A DNA stretch of 64,000 nucleotides from Kingella sp. (in: b-proteobacteria) (GCF_030527935.1 NZ_JAUMZV010000007.1:8557-72556), one strand, 5' to 3'; numbered from the stretch's first letter, positions 1-9,563 are shown. Numbers and translations: made by a program. Notes: a model not told the origin generated them from the sequence alone.

Positions 1-2
1 TT

Positions 3-86
3 ATCTCCATGAAACAAGGCGTATTGAGTGAATACGACAGCGAAACGGCGAAAACCGTGGCGGACGAGCACAGCAGGGCGCAATGA
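3..86 (+). CDS. 3' end of an unidentified gene (partial)
   Basis: An open frame enters from the left edge and stops with TGA at 84-86, giving 27 residues that contain MKQGVLSEYDS and end in EEHS-like VADEHSRAQ. The tail is hydrophilic. It is followed within 10 bp by an inverted DUS pair that looks like a terminator, which fits the 3' end of a real plus-strand gene convergent with infB. I cannot assign a family from this fragment. Confidence 0.4.
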   Translation: MSMKQGVLSEYDSETAKTVADEHSRAQ

Positions 87-88
87 CA

Positions 89-165
89 AGGCAGCCTGAA
101 AACGAGCGAAGCGCGTTTCAGCGAAGCTAAAACGGTTTCCCCATTTTCAGGCTGCCTATTTCAAT
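89..165. terminator. DUS inverted-pair terminator between the partial gene and infB
   Basis: AGGCAGCCTGAAAA at about 91-104 is repeated in inverse at about 152-165 as TTTTCAGGCTGCCT, giving a stem of about 14 bp. It lies between two convergent genes, so it can end transcription from both sides. The loop holds the recurrent GCGTTTCAGCGAAGCTAAAAC segment. Confidence 0.6.
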
Positions 166-178
166 CAACAAGCGGTAT

Positions 179-3106
179 TTACAGCGTGCGTGCCACTTCA
201 ATCACATCAAAGCATTCCAACACATCGCCTTCGGCAATGTCGTCATAGCCTTTAATCATCAAGCCGCATTCAAAGCCCATGCGCACTTCTTTCACATCGT
301 CTTTGAAGCGTTTGAGCGACGACAATTCGCCCGTGTGGATGACCACATTATTGCGGATGATGCGCACATGGCTGTCGCGTTTGACCACGCCATCGGTAAC
401 CATGCAGCCCGCGATGTTGCCCACTTTGGACACGGTAATCACTTGGCGGATTTCCACCGTGCCTGTTTGCTGTTCTTTCTCTTCGGGGGCGAGCATACCG
501 CTCATCGCGGCTTTCACATCGTCAATCGCGTCATAAATAATGTTGTAGTAGCGGATTTCCACGTCTTCGTTTTCGGCGAGCTTGCGGGCTGAACCATCGG
601 CGCGCACGTTAAAGCCGATAATCAACGCGCCCGAAGCAATCGCCAAGTTCACATCGCTTTCTGAAATGCCGCCCACGCCGCTGTGCAACACGCTCACTTT
701 CACTTCATCGGTGGACAATTTTTGCAAGCTGCCCGCCAAGGCTTCGTAAGAACCTTGCACGTCTGCTTTGATGATGACCGCCAAATTTTGCGCCGCGCCT
801 TCGCCCATGTTGTTGAACATATTTTCCAGTTTGGCGGCTTGTTGCTTGGCAAGGCGCACATCGCGGTATTTGCCTTGGCGGAACAGCGCCACTTCACGCG
901 CTTTTTTCTCGTCTGCCAACACCAGCGCGTCTTCGCCTGCGTTGGGCACGTCCGACAAGCCCAAAATTTCCACGGGGATAGACGGCGTGGCAACATCAAT
1001 CGGCTTGCCTGTTTCGTCCAGCATGGCGCGAACCTTACCAAACGCCGTGCCCGCCAGCAGCATATCGCCTTTGCGCAGCGTGCCGCTTTGCACCAGCAGC
1101 GTTGCCACCGCGCCGCGACCTTTGTCCAACCGCGCTTCCACAATCAGACCTTTGGCAGGCGCATCCACAGGGGCTTTCAGCTCCAACACTTCGGCTTCCA
1201 GCAACACGGCTTCCAGCAATTTATCAATGTTGGTGCCTTGTTTGGCGGAAACGTCAATAAACTGCACATCGCCGCCCCATTCATCGCACACCACTTCGTG
1301 TTGCGTTAATTCTTGGCGAATGCGCTCGGGGTTGGCGGCTTCCTTATCAATTTTGTTCACCGCCACCACCAACGGCACGCCCGCCGCTTTGGCGTGGGCA
1401 ATCGCTTCCACCGTTTGCGGCATCACGCCATCATCGGCGGCGACCACCAAAATCACAATATCGGTCGCCTGCGCACCACGCGCCCGCATCGCGGTAAACG
1501 CTTCGTGCCCCGGCGTGTCCAAAAAGGTAACCACGCCTTTGGGCGTTTCCACATGATACGCGCCGATGTGTTGCGTGATGCCGCCTGCTTCGCCCGCCAC
1601 CACTTTACTGCGGCGGATGTAGTCCAATAGCGAAGTTTTACCGTGGTCCACGTGGCCCATCACCGTTACCACAGGTGGGCGTGGCAGCAATTCGGCGTTG
1701 CTGCTGGCTTCTTCGCCCAAGAAAGCATCGGGGTCGTCGATGGCGGCAGGTTTGCCGATGTGTCCCATCTCTTCCACCACAATCAGCGCGGTTTCTTGGT
1801 CTAGCGATTGGTTGATGGTAACCATCATGCCCATTTTCATCAGCGTTTTCACCACTTCCACGCCTTTGACCGCCATTTTGTGCGCCAAATCGGCAACGGT
1901 AATGGTTTCGGGTACTAATACTTCATGCACCACAGGCTCGGTAGGTGCTTGGAAGCCGTGTTGATTGGGTTCCAGTTTCAGTTTTTTGCCTTTTTTGCCG
2001 CCGCGCACGCGTTCGTCATCGCCACCGCGATTGCCACGCGCATCTTTGCCGCCTTTGCCTTTGCCGCCACGGCTGCCGCGCATTTCGTCATCATCGCGGC
2101 TGCTGCGGCGGTCGTCTTTTTTGCGACTGCCGCTGCTGGGGTTTTCAGGCTGCCCTTGTTGATGGGCAGGCGCAGCAGTTTTCAGGCTGCCTGATGCGTT
2201 GCCTGATTTGCCGCCTGCTTTTTGTTCCGCTTTTTGGCGTTTGGCTTCGGCGGCTTTTTTCTCTAATTTTTCTTCGCTTGGCTTGGCGATGCGTTGCCCT
2301 TTGCCGTCTTTGCCTTCTTTTTTGGCGGCGGCGGCTAAACGCGCTTCTTCTGCCGCTTGCAATTTGGCTTCTTCGCGACGTTTGCGGCGTTCTTCGCGCT
2401 CGGCTTTTTCGCGGGCAAGCTGCTCTTGCGCTTCGCGCAATTTGGCGGCGCGGTCGGCTTCTTCGCTGCGGCGTTCTGCTTCGGCGGCGTTCACCACTTC
2501 AACAGGCGTGGGCAAAGGCTCGGGCGCAGCGTCTTTTTTCTTGTTGCGATTGCGTTTTTTCTTGTCGCCTTCGCTGGCGGTGTTTTCAGGCTGCCCTTTG
2601 GGTTGGGCAGCGGGTTTTTTGTCTGCGGCGGTTTCAGGCTGCTTTTGCGTTTCGGCTACGACAGCGGGGGCTGCGGGTTCGCTTGCAGGTTCTGCTGACG
2701 CAACGGCTGTTTCCGCCGCTTCTGCTTTTTCAGGCTGCTTATCGGCTTTGGCAGATTTGCCCGCGCGCACGCGCTCGGCTTCGGCTAAGGCGGCGCGGCG
2801 TTTTTCTTCGCGCTCGGCGGCTTCTTGCTCAGCGGTGGGTTCGGCAGTTTCTGGTTTATCTGCCGCGTTTTCAGGCTGCACCTGAGCGGTAGATTGTTGC
2901 GCGGCTGATTGCGCAGCAGCGGGTTCATCCGTTTTCAGGCTGCCTACTGCTTCGGCGGCGGCTTCTGTTGCCGCTGCGGCGTTTTCAGGCTGCCCTTCTT
3001 GCTCGGCTTTAAGCTGCGCCAACAACTCTTCTTTGGAAACGGCGCGGCGGCGTTTTTTTACAACCACTTCGGTGTCGGTTGTGGACACGGGTTTTCGGTT
3101 AGTCAT
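179..3106 (-). CDS. infB: Translation initiation factor IF-2
   Basis: GTPase that brings initiator fMet-tRNA to the 30S subunit and promotes 50S joining. The protein has 975 residues, longer than E. coli IF2 (890). Residues 1-370 are low-complexity, rich in Ala, Glu, Lys and Arg; an IF2N-type helical module follows (around VADLAHKM). The G domain starts near residue 480 with GHVDHGKT, followed by DTPGHEAF and NKID, then the conserved C-terminal domains. It is the last gene of rimP-nusA-infB, 12 bp after nusA. At least eight DUS or near-DUS copies lie in the linker-coding stretch and are translated as QPEN, QPET or GSLK. Identity is certain; the linker expansion is the odd part. Confidence 0.98.
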   Translation of the reverse strand: MTNRKPVSTTDTEVVVKKRRRAVSKEELLAQLKAEQEGQPENAAAATEAAAEAVGSLKTDEPAAAQSAAQQSTAQVQPENAADKPETAEPTAEQEAAEREEKRRAALAEAERVRAGKSAKADKQPEKAEAAETAVASAEPASEPAAPAVVAETQKQPETAADKKPAAQPKGQPENTASEGDKKKRNRNKKKDAAPEPLPTPVEVVNAAEAERRSEEADRAAKLREAQEQLAREKAEREERRKRREEAKLQAAEEARLAAAAKKEGKDGKGQRIAKPSEEKLEKKAAEAKRQKAEQKAGGKSGNASGSLKTAAPAHQQGQPENPSSGSRKKDDRRSSRDDDEMRGSRGGKGKGGKDARGNRGGDDERVRGGKKGKKLKLEPNQHGFQAPTEPVVHEVLVPETITVADLAHKMAVKGVEVVKTLMKMGMMVTINQSLDQETALIVVEEMGHIGKPAAIDDPDAFLGEEASSNAELLPRPPVVTVMGHVDHGKTSLLDYIRRSKVVAGEAGGITQHIGAYHVETPKGVVTFLDTPGHEAFTAMRARGAQATDIVILVVAADDGVMPQTVEAIAHAKAAGVPLVVAVNKIDKEAANPERIRQELTQHEVVCDEWGGDVQFIDVSAKQGTNIDKLLEAVLLEAEVLELKAPVDAPAKGLIVEARLDKGRGAVATLLVQSGTLRKGDMLLAGTAFGKVRAMLDETGKPIDVATPSIPVEILGLSDVPNAGEDALVLADEKKAREVALFRQGKYRDVRLAKQQAAKLENMFNNMGEGAAQNLAVIIKADVQGSYEALAGSLQKLSTDEVKVSVLHSGVGGISESDVNLAIASGALIIGFNVRADGSARKLAENEDVEIRYYNIIYDAIDDVKAAMSGMLAPEEKEQQTGTVEIRQVITVSKVGNIAGCMVTDGVVKRDSHVRIIRNNVVIHTGELSSLKRFKDDVKEVRMGFECGLMIKGYDDIAEGDVLECFDVIEVARTL

Positions 3107-3118
3107 CTTGTGTATTCC

Positions 3119-4621
3119 TTATGCGTTGTCTTCTTCAGCGAACCAATGGGCGCGGGCAGCCAAAATGGCGGTTTCGGCTTCTTCGTGGCTCACGCCTGTG
3201 ATTTCAATCAACTCGGCGATGGAAAGCTCCGCCAAATCTTCGCGGTTGGTGATGTTGGCTTCTGCCAAATCGCGCAGCATATCTTCGTCCACGCCATCCA
3301 AGGTGCGCAAATCTTCGTCAATCTCGTTGAGCTTGGCTTCGGCTTCTTCGGCAGCTTTAAGCACCACTTCGCGGGCTTTGGCGCGCAGGCTTTCTGCCAA
3401 TTCGGCATCAAAGCCTTCCACTTCCAGCAATTCGCTGGCGGGCACATACGCCACTTCTTCCACGCTTTCAAAGCCTTCGTTGACCAGTGCATCGGCGATT
3501 TCTTCCGACACTTCAAGCTGTTCCACAAACAAATTCCGCGCTGCCGCGCTTTCGGCAGCCGTGCGCTCTTCGGCTTCTTGCAGCGTCATAATGTTTAACT
3601 GCAAGCCTGTTAATTCTGCCGCCAAGCGCACGTTTTGCCCGCCGCGCCCAATCGCCAGCGCAAGCTGGTCTTCGGCAACGATGACATCCACCGAGTTCAA
3701 CTCGTCATCAATCACAATGCGGCTCACTTGCGCGGGCGAGAGCGCGTTAATCACAAACTGCGCGGTATCATCCGACCACAGCACCACATCAATGCGCTCG
3801 CCGCCAATTTCGTTGGACACGGCGTTCACACGCGAACCGCGCACGCCAATGCACGTTCCTTGCGGGTCTATGCGTTGGTCGCGCGCCAGCACGGCGATTT
3901 TGGCGCGTTGCCCAGGGTCGCGGGCGACTTCTTTAACCTCCAACAAGCCATCGGCGATTTCGGGCACTTCCAGCGCAAACAGTTCGCGCACAAAATCGGG
4001 CGCGGAACGGCTGAGCAACACTTGTTTGCGCCCGCCGTTAAATTCTTCCAGTTTCCAAAACAGCGCACGAATGCGGTCGCCGCCGCGATAGTTTTCGCGT
4101 GGCAGCATTTGCTCGCGCGGAATCAGCGCGTCCAGCTTGGGCGCAAGCTCCACCACAATGCCGTGGCGTTCCATGCGTTTGACCGTGCCTGTTACAATGT
4201 TTTCATGCGATTCCAAAAATTGATTCAAAATTTGCTCACGCTCGGCATCGCGGATGCGTTGCAAAATGATTTGCTTGGCGGTTTGCGCGGCTTGTCGTCC
4301 AAAGGCTTCGTTGGGCAGTTCTTCTTCGTAATAATCGCCCACGCTGATTTGGATTTCAGGCTGTTCTTCTTGGATTTGCTCAATGGTTTTTTCCAGCTCG
4401 GGATAGGTGTAATCCAAGTCTTCTACGATGAGCCATTTGCGGATGGTTTTGTAGTCGCCTGTTTCGCGGTCAATGCGGATTTCCAAATCCATTTGCTCGC
4501 GGTCGGCTTTTTTCTTGGCGGCGATGCCCAAGGCGGTTTCTAGTGCTTCAAATACGATTTCGTTGCTGACGTTTTTTTCGCTTGCCAAGGCTTCGGCAAG
4601 TAGCAATATCTCTTTGCTCAC
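3119..4621 (-). CDS. nusA: Transcription termination/antitermination factor NusA
   Basis: RNA polymerase-binding factor that modulates pausing, intrinsic termination and antitermination. 500 residues, normal for the proteobacterial form. Visible order: N-terminal RNAP-binding domain (from MSKEILLLAEALASEKNV), an S1 domain around residues 135-200 (GTVKRMERHGIVVEL), two KH domains (GVRGSRV and AIGRGGQNVRLA), then two acidic helix-hairpin-helix repeats at the C-terminus. It lies 17 bp downstream of rimP and 12 bp upstream of infB, so the three genes are one operon, as in most proteobacteria. Confidence 0.98.
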   Translation of the reverse strand: MSKEILLLAEALASEKNVSNEIVFEALETALGIAAKKKADREQMDLEIRIDRETGDYKTIRKWLIVEDLDYTYPELEKTIEQIQEEQPEIQISVGDYYEEELPNEAFGRQAAQTAKQIILQRIRDAEREQILNQFLESHENIVTGTVKRMERHGIVVELAPKLDALIPREQMLPRENYRGGDRIRALFWKLEEFNGGRKQVLLSRSAPDFVRELFALEVPEIADGLLEVKEVARDPGQRAKIAVLARDQRIDPQGTCIGVRGSRVNAVSNEIGGERIDVVLWSDDTAQFVINALSPAQVSRIVIDDELNSVDVIVAEDQLALAIGRGGQNVRLAAELTGLQLNIMTLQEAEERTAAESAAARNLFVEQLEVSEEIADALVNEGFESVEEVAYVPASELLEVEGFDAELAESLRAKAREVVLKAAEEAEAKLNEIDEDLRTLDGVDEDMLRDLAEANITNREDLAELSIAELIEITGVSHEEAETAILAARAHWFAEEDNA

Positions 4622-4638
4622 GTGGGTTCTCCTAATGT

Positions 4639-5076
4639 TTAAAATTTAAATTCGGGTTTCAGGCGGGCTTTGTCTAGGTTGCTCAATTCTATTTCGGCGG
4701 TTTTGCCGTCAAATGAGAGCGTGAGCGTTTGCGTGTTTTCGTTAAACGCTTCTATGCGCCCGATGAAGTTTTTTTGCCCATCCACGGGCAAGCGGGTTTT
4801 GAGCTTGACTTGGCTGCCTGCAAAGCGGATGAAATCGGCGGCTTTTTTCAGCGGTCTATCCAACCCAGGGCTGGAAATTTCTAGGTTTTTATAGTCAATG
4901 TCTTCCACCATAAACACGCGGCTTAGGTGGTTGCTCACGGCGGCGCAGTCGTCCACGGTGATGCCGCCTTCTTTGTCAATAAACACGCGCAAGGTGCCTT
5001 GCGCGGTGAGTTCGTAATCCACCAGCTCGTAGCCGAGCCCGGGCAGGGTGGTGTCTAAAATGCTTTGAATATCCAT
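4639..5076 (-). CDS. rimP: Ribosome maturation factor RimP
   Basis: Small cytoplasmic protein needed for 30S subunit maturation. 145 residues, normal length. The N-terminal domain contains LGYELVDYEL and the conserved ISSPGLDRPL motif near residue 70; the C-terminal Sm-like domain ends the protein. It is first in the rimP-nusA-infB operon. In E. coli this operon sits next to secG and a Leu-GAG tRNA; here those genes are together about 12 kb away. Confidence 0.96.
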   Translation of the reverse strand: MDIQSILDTTLPGLGYELVDYELTAQGTLRVFIDKEGGITVDDCAAVSNHLSRVFMVEDIDYKNLEISSPGLDRPLKKAADFIRFAGSQVKLKTRLPVDGQKNFIGRIEAFNENTQTLTLSFDGKTAEIELSNLDKARLKPEFKF

Positions 5077-5389
5077 GTTTGCTTGTTTACAAAGGGTATA
5101 AATACAAAAAAATGACCGCTGGGGTCATTTTTCGCTTGGGGGATGAAAAATTGGCGCAATTATACGGCTTTTTGCTTGAAAAGAAAAGGATGTTTTGCGG
5201 TAGGCAGCCTGAAAATGGGCGGTTTTGGGGCAGCCTGAAAAGGGGAAATGGGTTGGACTGTGTTGGGGCGCGATTTATATATTTAGTTGTGTGTTTGGCT
5301 TGCGCGGGACGATTTTCAGGCTGCCTAAATGGCTAAATACCTGCATAATGCGCGTTTTGTTGTGTTTTGTTGTTTTCAGGGAGCAAGCA

Positions 5390-5953
5390 ATGTCGGAACT
5401 GGATAAGATTTTGGCTTACAACGAGTCGTTTGTGGACGCAGAGCAGTATGCGGCGTATCAAACCAATAAATACCCCGAGCGCAAGCTGGCGATTTTGTCG
5501 TGCATGGACACGCGGATTGTGGAGCTGATTTACGCGGCTTTGGGGGTGAAAAACGGCGATGTAAAGATGATTCGCAACGCGGGGGCGGTGGTGGCGCATC
5601 CTTGGGGGTCGGTGATGCGTTCGCTGCTGGTGGCGGTGCTGGAATTGCGCGTGGAAGAGATTATGGTGATTGCGCATTTTGACTGCGGAATGCGCGGGCT
5701 GAACGCGCAATCGGTGCTGGCGGCGGCGCAGGCGCGGGGCATTCCCGCTGACCGCATTGAAACGCTGCGCCATGCGGGGATTGATTTGGATGGCTGGTTT
5801 ACGGGCTTTGATAATGTGGAACAGAGCGTGCGCCACACGGTGAGCATGATTCGCCATCATCCGCTGATGCCGAGCAATGTGGTGGTGCATGGGCTGGTGA
5901 TTCATCCGAGCACGGGCAAATTAACGCTGATTGATAAGGGGGCAACGCGATGA
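5390..5953 (+). CDS. Beta-class carbonic anhydrase
   Basis: Interconverts CO2 and bicarbonate in the cytoplasm. 187 residues from the ATG at 5390, which I prefer over the longer frame from 5225 because the extra 55 residues are intergenic DUS sequence. The beta-CA zinc ligands are visible: Cys and the Asp-Arg dyad in SCMDTR near residue 35, and His and Cys in HFDCG near residue 96. The short length and ILSCMDTR resemble the small Rv1284-like subgroup rather than Can/CynT. The stop overlaps the nadD start (ATGA), suggesting translational coupling. Confidence 0.9.
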   Translation: MSELDKILAYNESFVDAEQYAAYQTNKYPERKLAILSCMDTRIVELIYAALGVKNGDVKMIRNAGAVVAHPWGSVMRSLLVAVLELRVEEIMVIAHFDCGMRGLNAQSVLAAAQARGIPADRIETLRHAGIDLDGWFTGFDNVEQSVRHTVSMIRHHPLMPSNVVVHGLVIHPSTGKLTLIDKGATR

Positions 5954-6570
5954 ATAAGCTGGGGCTGTTTGGCGGCAGTTTTGACCCGATTCACAACGGG
6001 CATTTGCACATTGCCCGCGCATTTGCCGATGAGCTGGGCTTGGATAGCGTGATTTTTCTGCCTGCGGGCGAGCCGTATCACAAAAATGCCCCGCGCACAC
6101 CTGCGACGCAACGTTTGGCGATGGTGGAAGCGGCGATTGCGGGCGATAGCCGTTTTGCGGCGAGCGATGTGGACATGGTGCGCGGCGGGGCGACGTATAG
6201 CGTGGACACAGTACAGATTTTTCGCCAGCATTTTGCCGATGCCGCGCTGTGGTGGCTGATGGGCATGGATAGCTTGCTGCAACTGCACACTTGGAAAAAC
6301 TGGCGCACCTTTGCGCGGCTGACTAACATTGCGGTGGCGGCGCGCGCGGGGCAGTCGCTGGGTCATGCACCGCGCGAGTTGCACGCTTGGCTGGGGCAGG
6401 CATTGCAAGATGGCAGACTGAAAATCTTGTCTGCGTCGTTGCGGGATGTGAGTTCCAGCGCAATTCGGCAGCGGGTGGCGGCGGGGGAGAATATTGCGGA
6501 TGATGTGCCTGATGCGGTGGCGCGGTTGATTGCGGAGTGGGGGGTGTATCGGGGGCAGCCTGAAACTTGA
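5950..6570 (+). CDS. nadD: Nicotinate-nucleotide adenylyltransferase
   Basis: Transfers AMP from ATP to nicotinate mononucleotide, the penultimate step of NAD synthesis. 206 residues, normal length. The nucleotidyltransferase signature GGSFDPIHNGH is at residues 8-18, and the second ATP-binding motif appears near the C-terminus as SSSAIRQR. The start overlaps the carbonic anhydrase stop by 4 bp, so the two are an operon. The C-terminal codons run into a DUS and encode GQPET. Confidence 0.97.
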   Translation: MNKLGLFGGSFDPIHNGHLHIARAFADELGLDSVIFLPAGEPYHKNAPRTPATQRLAMVEAAIAGDSRFAASDVDMVRGGATYSVDTVQIFRQHFADAALWWLMGMDSLLQLHTWKNWRTFARLTNIAVAARAGQSLGHAPRELHAWLGQALQDGRLKILSASLRDVSSSAIRQRVAAGENIADDVPDAVARLIAEWGVYRGQPET

Positions 6571-6917
6571 AACAGGGTTGATGCGTTTTCAGGCTGCATC
6601 AATCATACGCTTGGCGGGAAACAGAGCATGGCGTATCGCCGCCATACCCACTCTTTCGGTTGCTGTGGCGCAAGCGTTTCAGGCTGCCTTTGGGCACGGC
6701 AAAGGCAGCCTGAAAAATAAAACCGCTTGGTGTTGCGCCAAACGTTTTTTTGCTGGATGGATTAGGTTTCAGGCTGCCTAAACACACTTCATCATTAAAA
6801 TTATTCATACCAACGCAACAAATATTTCACTTGTATTCATGCAAAAGCAAGCGCAATATGCGTGCTTTCCTGTTTTCAATGGTTTCTTAACCCCAGACCT
6901 CTATACGGAGACCCACC
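6571..6917 (+). other. nadD-metE intergenic region (347 bp)
   Basis: It holds about six DUS copies in both orientations, in pairs that can form hairpins (about 6555-6597, 6686-6716 and 6770-6780). The last 100 bp before metE are A/T-rich and carry AACGGAGAC-like ribosome-binding sequence just before the ATG. I see no cobalamin or SAM riboswitch. Short open frames here are made of DUS-encoded peptides and I do not call them genes. Confidence 0.5.
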
Positions 6918-9197
6918 ATGACCACCTTCCACCTATCAGGTTATCCCCGCATTGGCGGCAAACGCGAGCTCAAATTTGCCACCGAATCCTTCTGGAAAGG
7001 CGCGACCAGCGAAGCCGAGCTGCAAAACGTTGCCGCCGAAATCCGCCGTGCCAACTGGGCAACCCAACACGCCGCAGGCGCAGATTTGCTGCCCGTTGGC
7101 GATTTTTCGTTTTACGACCATGTATTAGATTTGTTGTGCGCGGTGGGCGCGATTCCTGCGCGATTTGGTTTTCAGGCTGCCGACTTAACCCTGCCGCAAT
7201 ACTTTGAACTGGCACGCGGCAACGCCACCCAGTTTGCCATGGAAATGACCAAATGGTTTGACACCAACTATCACTACATCGTGCCCGAATGGCACGCCGA
7301 CACCCAATTCTTCGCGCACCCCGAGCGCATCATCGCGCAAATCCGCGAAGCCCAAGCGCAAGGCTATGCGGTAAAACCCACGCTGGTTGGCCCGCTCACG
7401 CTGCTGTGGCTGGGCAAGAAAAAAGAAGACTTCGGCTGCCGCATCAAAACGCTGATGCCCAAGCTGTTGCCCGTTTACCAACAATTATTGCAAGCCATCG
7501 CCGAAGCAGGCGTGGAATATGTGCAAATTGACGAACCGATTTTGGCGGCTGATGCGGGCAAACCTTGGCTGGAAGCCTTTCCCAGCACTTATCAAGCCCT
7601 TGCGCAAACGCCTGTTCGCATCATTTTGGGCACTTATTTTGCCAGCGTTGCCGAACACGCCACCTTGCTAAACAGCTTGCCCATCAGCGGCGTGCACATT
7701 GATTGCGTGCGCGCGCCCGAGCAGCTGGCGGCGTTTGTGGAACAATTGGACAGCAGCAAAATCCTATCCGCAGGCGTGGTGGACGGTCGCAATGTGTGGC
7801 GTGCCAACTTGCGCCAAGTGGTTGCCAACTTGCAAGCGGCAAAAGCCAAATTTGGCGACAAGCTCTGGGTTGCGCCCAGCTGCTCTTTGTTACACAGCCC
7901 GCAAGACCTTGCGCTGGAAGAAAAACTAGACCCCGAAATCAAATCTTGGATGGCGTTTGCCGCGCAAAAATTGGTGGAACTGGGCAACATCAAACAAGCC
8001 TTGCAAGGCGGGTTAGACAGCATTCAGGCTGCCTTAGCCGCATCCGATGCCGCCCAAGCCGACCGCGCCAGCAACAGCAAAATCCACAACGCCGCCGTGC
8101 AAACGCGCATCGCCAATCTGCCCAAAGGCGCAGACCAACGCGGCGCACCGTTTGCCGAGCGCATCAAAGCGCAGCAAGCCCAGCTTAACCTGCCCTTGCT
8201 GCCCACCACCACCATCGGCTCATTCCCGCAAACCACCGAAATCCGCCAAGCGCGCGCTGCGTTCAAAAAAGGCGAACTTTCTGCTGCCGATTACGATGCA
8301 GCGATGAAAAAAGAAATCGCCTACTGCGTTGCCGAGCAAGAAAAACTGGGCATTGACGTGTTGGTACACGGCGAAGCCGAGCGCAACGATATGGTGGAAT
8401 ATTTTGGCGAGCAGTTAGCAGGCTATTGTTTCAGCCAATTTGGCTGGGTGCAAAGCTACGGCAGCCGCTGCGTGAAACCACCCATCATTTACGGCGACGT
8501 GTCTCGCCCCAACCCGATGACGGTTTACTGGTCTAGCTACGCGCAAAGCCTAACCAAACGCCCAATGAAAGGGATGCTCACAGGGCCTGTTACCATGTTC
8601 AAATGGTCGTTTGTGCGCGATGATGTGCCGCTTTCCACCGTTGCCAAACAAATCGCGTTGGCGTTGAACGATGAAGTGCTGGATTTGGAACGCGCGGGCA
8701 TCACCGTGATTCAAATTGATGAACCTGCCATCCGCGAAGCCTTGCCGTTGAAAAAAGCGCAGTGGAATGAATACTTGGCTTGGGCGTGCGAGAGCTTCCG
8801 CCTTGCCAGCGTGGGCACGGCTAACAGCACGCAAATCCACACCCATATGTGTTACAGCGAGTTCAACGACATTCTGCCCGCCATCGCCAGCATGGATGCG
8901 GATGTGATTACCATTGAAACTTCGCGCTCCGATATGGATTTGCTGACCGCGTTTGGCGAGTTCAAATACCCCAACGACATCGGTCCGGGCGTGTACGACA
9001 TCCACAGCCCGCGCGTGCCCACCGAAGCTGAAGTGGAACATTTGTTGCGCAAAGCCATCAGCGTGGTGCCGCTGGAACGCTTGTGGGTGAACCCCGACTG
9101 CGGCTTGAAAACACGCGGCTGGGCAGAAACCATTGAGCAGCTGCGCGTGATGATGGCTGTAACCAACAAGCTGCGCAGCGAGTTTGCCGCGAAGTAA
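6918..9197 (+). CDS. metE: Cobalamin-independent methionine synthase
   Basis: Transfers the methyl group of 5-methyltetrahydropteroyl-triglutamate to homocysteine to make methionine, using a catalytic zinc and no B12. 759 residues, normal. The N-terminal half opens with HLSGYPRIGGKRELK. The catalytic half begins near residue 430 (TTTIGSFPQT) and carries the zinc ligands in HTHMCYSEF near residue 643 and NPDCGLKTRGW near 725. One DUS is translated at FQAADL near residue 87. metF, which supplies the methyl-folate, follows in the same direction. Confidence 0.98.
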   Translation: MTTFHLSGYPRIGGKRELKFATESFWKGATSEAELQNVAAEIRRANWATQHAAGADLLPVGDFSFYDHVLDLLCAVGAIPARFGFQAADLTLPQYFELARGNATQFAMEMTKWFDTNYHYIVPEWHADTQFFAHPERIIAQIREAQAQGYAVKPTLVGPLTLLWLGKKKEDFGCRIKTLMPKLLPVYQQLLQAIAEAGVEYVQIDEPILAADAGKPWLEAFPSTYQALAQTPVRIILGTYFASVAEHATLLNSLPISGVHIDCVRAPEQLAAFVEQLDSSKILSAGVVDGRNVWRANLRQVVANLQAAKAKFGDKLWVAPSCSLLHSPQDLALEEKLDPEIKSWMAFAAQKLVELGNIKQALQGGLDSIQAALAASDAAQADRASNSKIHNAAVQTRIANLPKGADQRGAPFAERIKAQQAQLNLPLLPTTTIGSFPQTTEIRQARAAFKKGELSAADYDAAMKKEIAYCVAEQEKLGIDVLVHGEAERNDMVEYFGEQLAGYCFSQFGWVQSYGSRCVKPPIIYGDVSRPNPMTVYWSSYAQSLTKRPMKGMLTGPVTMFKWSFVRDDVPLSTVAKQIALALNDEVLDLERAGITVIQIDEPAIREALPLKKAQWNEYLAWACESFRLASVGTANSTQIHTHMCYSEFNDILPAIASMDADVITIETSRSDMDLLTAFGEFKYPNDIGPGVYDIHSPRVPTEAEVEHLLRKAISVVPLERLWVNPDCGLKTRGWAETIEQLRVMMAVTNKLRSEFAAK

Positions 9198-9243
9198 TCC
9201 GCGCAACAGGGTAGGCACAGCTTGCCGCCCTTTGCTCGCATCA

Positions 9244-9286
9244 AAGGCAGTCTGAAACTTGCTTGACTCGTTTTCAGGCTGCCTTA
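9244..9286 (+). terminator. metE terminator (DUS inverted pair)
   Basis: AAAGGCAGTCTGAAA followed 15 bp later by TTTTCAGGCTGCCTTATTT forms a stem with one mismatch plus a weak T-run, about 50 bp after the metE stop. Confidence 0.55.
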
Positions 9287-9381
9287 TTTCTGTCGCAAAG
9301 TAGGGTGTGTGGTTTTATTTCATACACGCTACTTGTGCCGTTGTTGTAGCGAAATAAATAAAGCAATATTTGATTTGCGAT

Positions 9382-9460
9382 GTAGGGTGTGTGCCGCCGG
9401 CACGCACGCGGTGTGTCGTGGCATTAGGAACAGCGTGCGTGGCATAGCCACACACCCTAC
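9382..9460. repeat. GTAGGGTGTGTG palindromic repeat
   Basis: GTAGGGTGTGTGCC at the left and GGCATAGCCACACACCCTAC at the right form an imperfect palindrome of about 79 bp. A further GTAGGGTGTGTGG half-copy begins near 9301. Related copies lie at 41735 and 48593. Together they fill the metE-metF gap; I see no gene here. Confidence 0.6.
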
Positions 9461-9563
9461 TCGTGTTGTTTTTATTTCGGTTCACTATTTGGTTTACTGC
9501 ATTTTCAGGCTGCCCCATCCGTTTAGCCAAGGCAGCCTGAAAACCCCATTAAGGAATCCCACC

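Noticed and set aside
683..1309. Long plus-strand frames opposite infB
   Set aside because: Shadows caused by high GC in third positions; they lack start signals and known domains.
6571..6917. A riboswitch upstream of metE
   Set aside because: No cobalamin, SAM or other conserved riboswitch core is visible; hairpins here come from inverted DUS copies.
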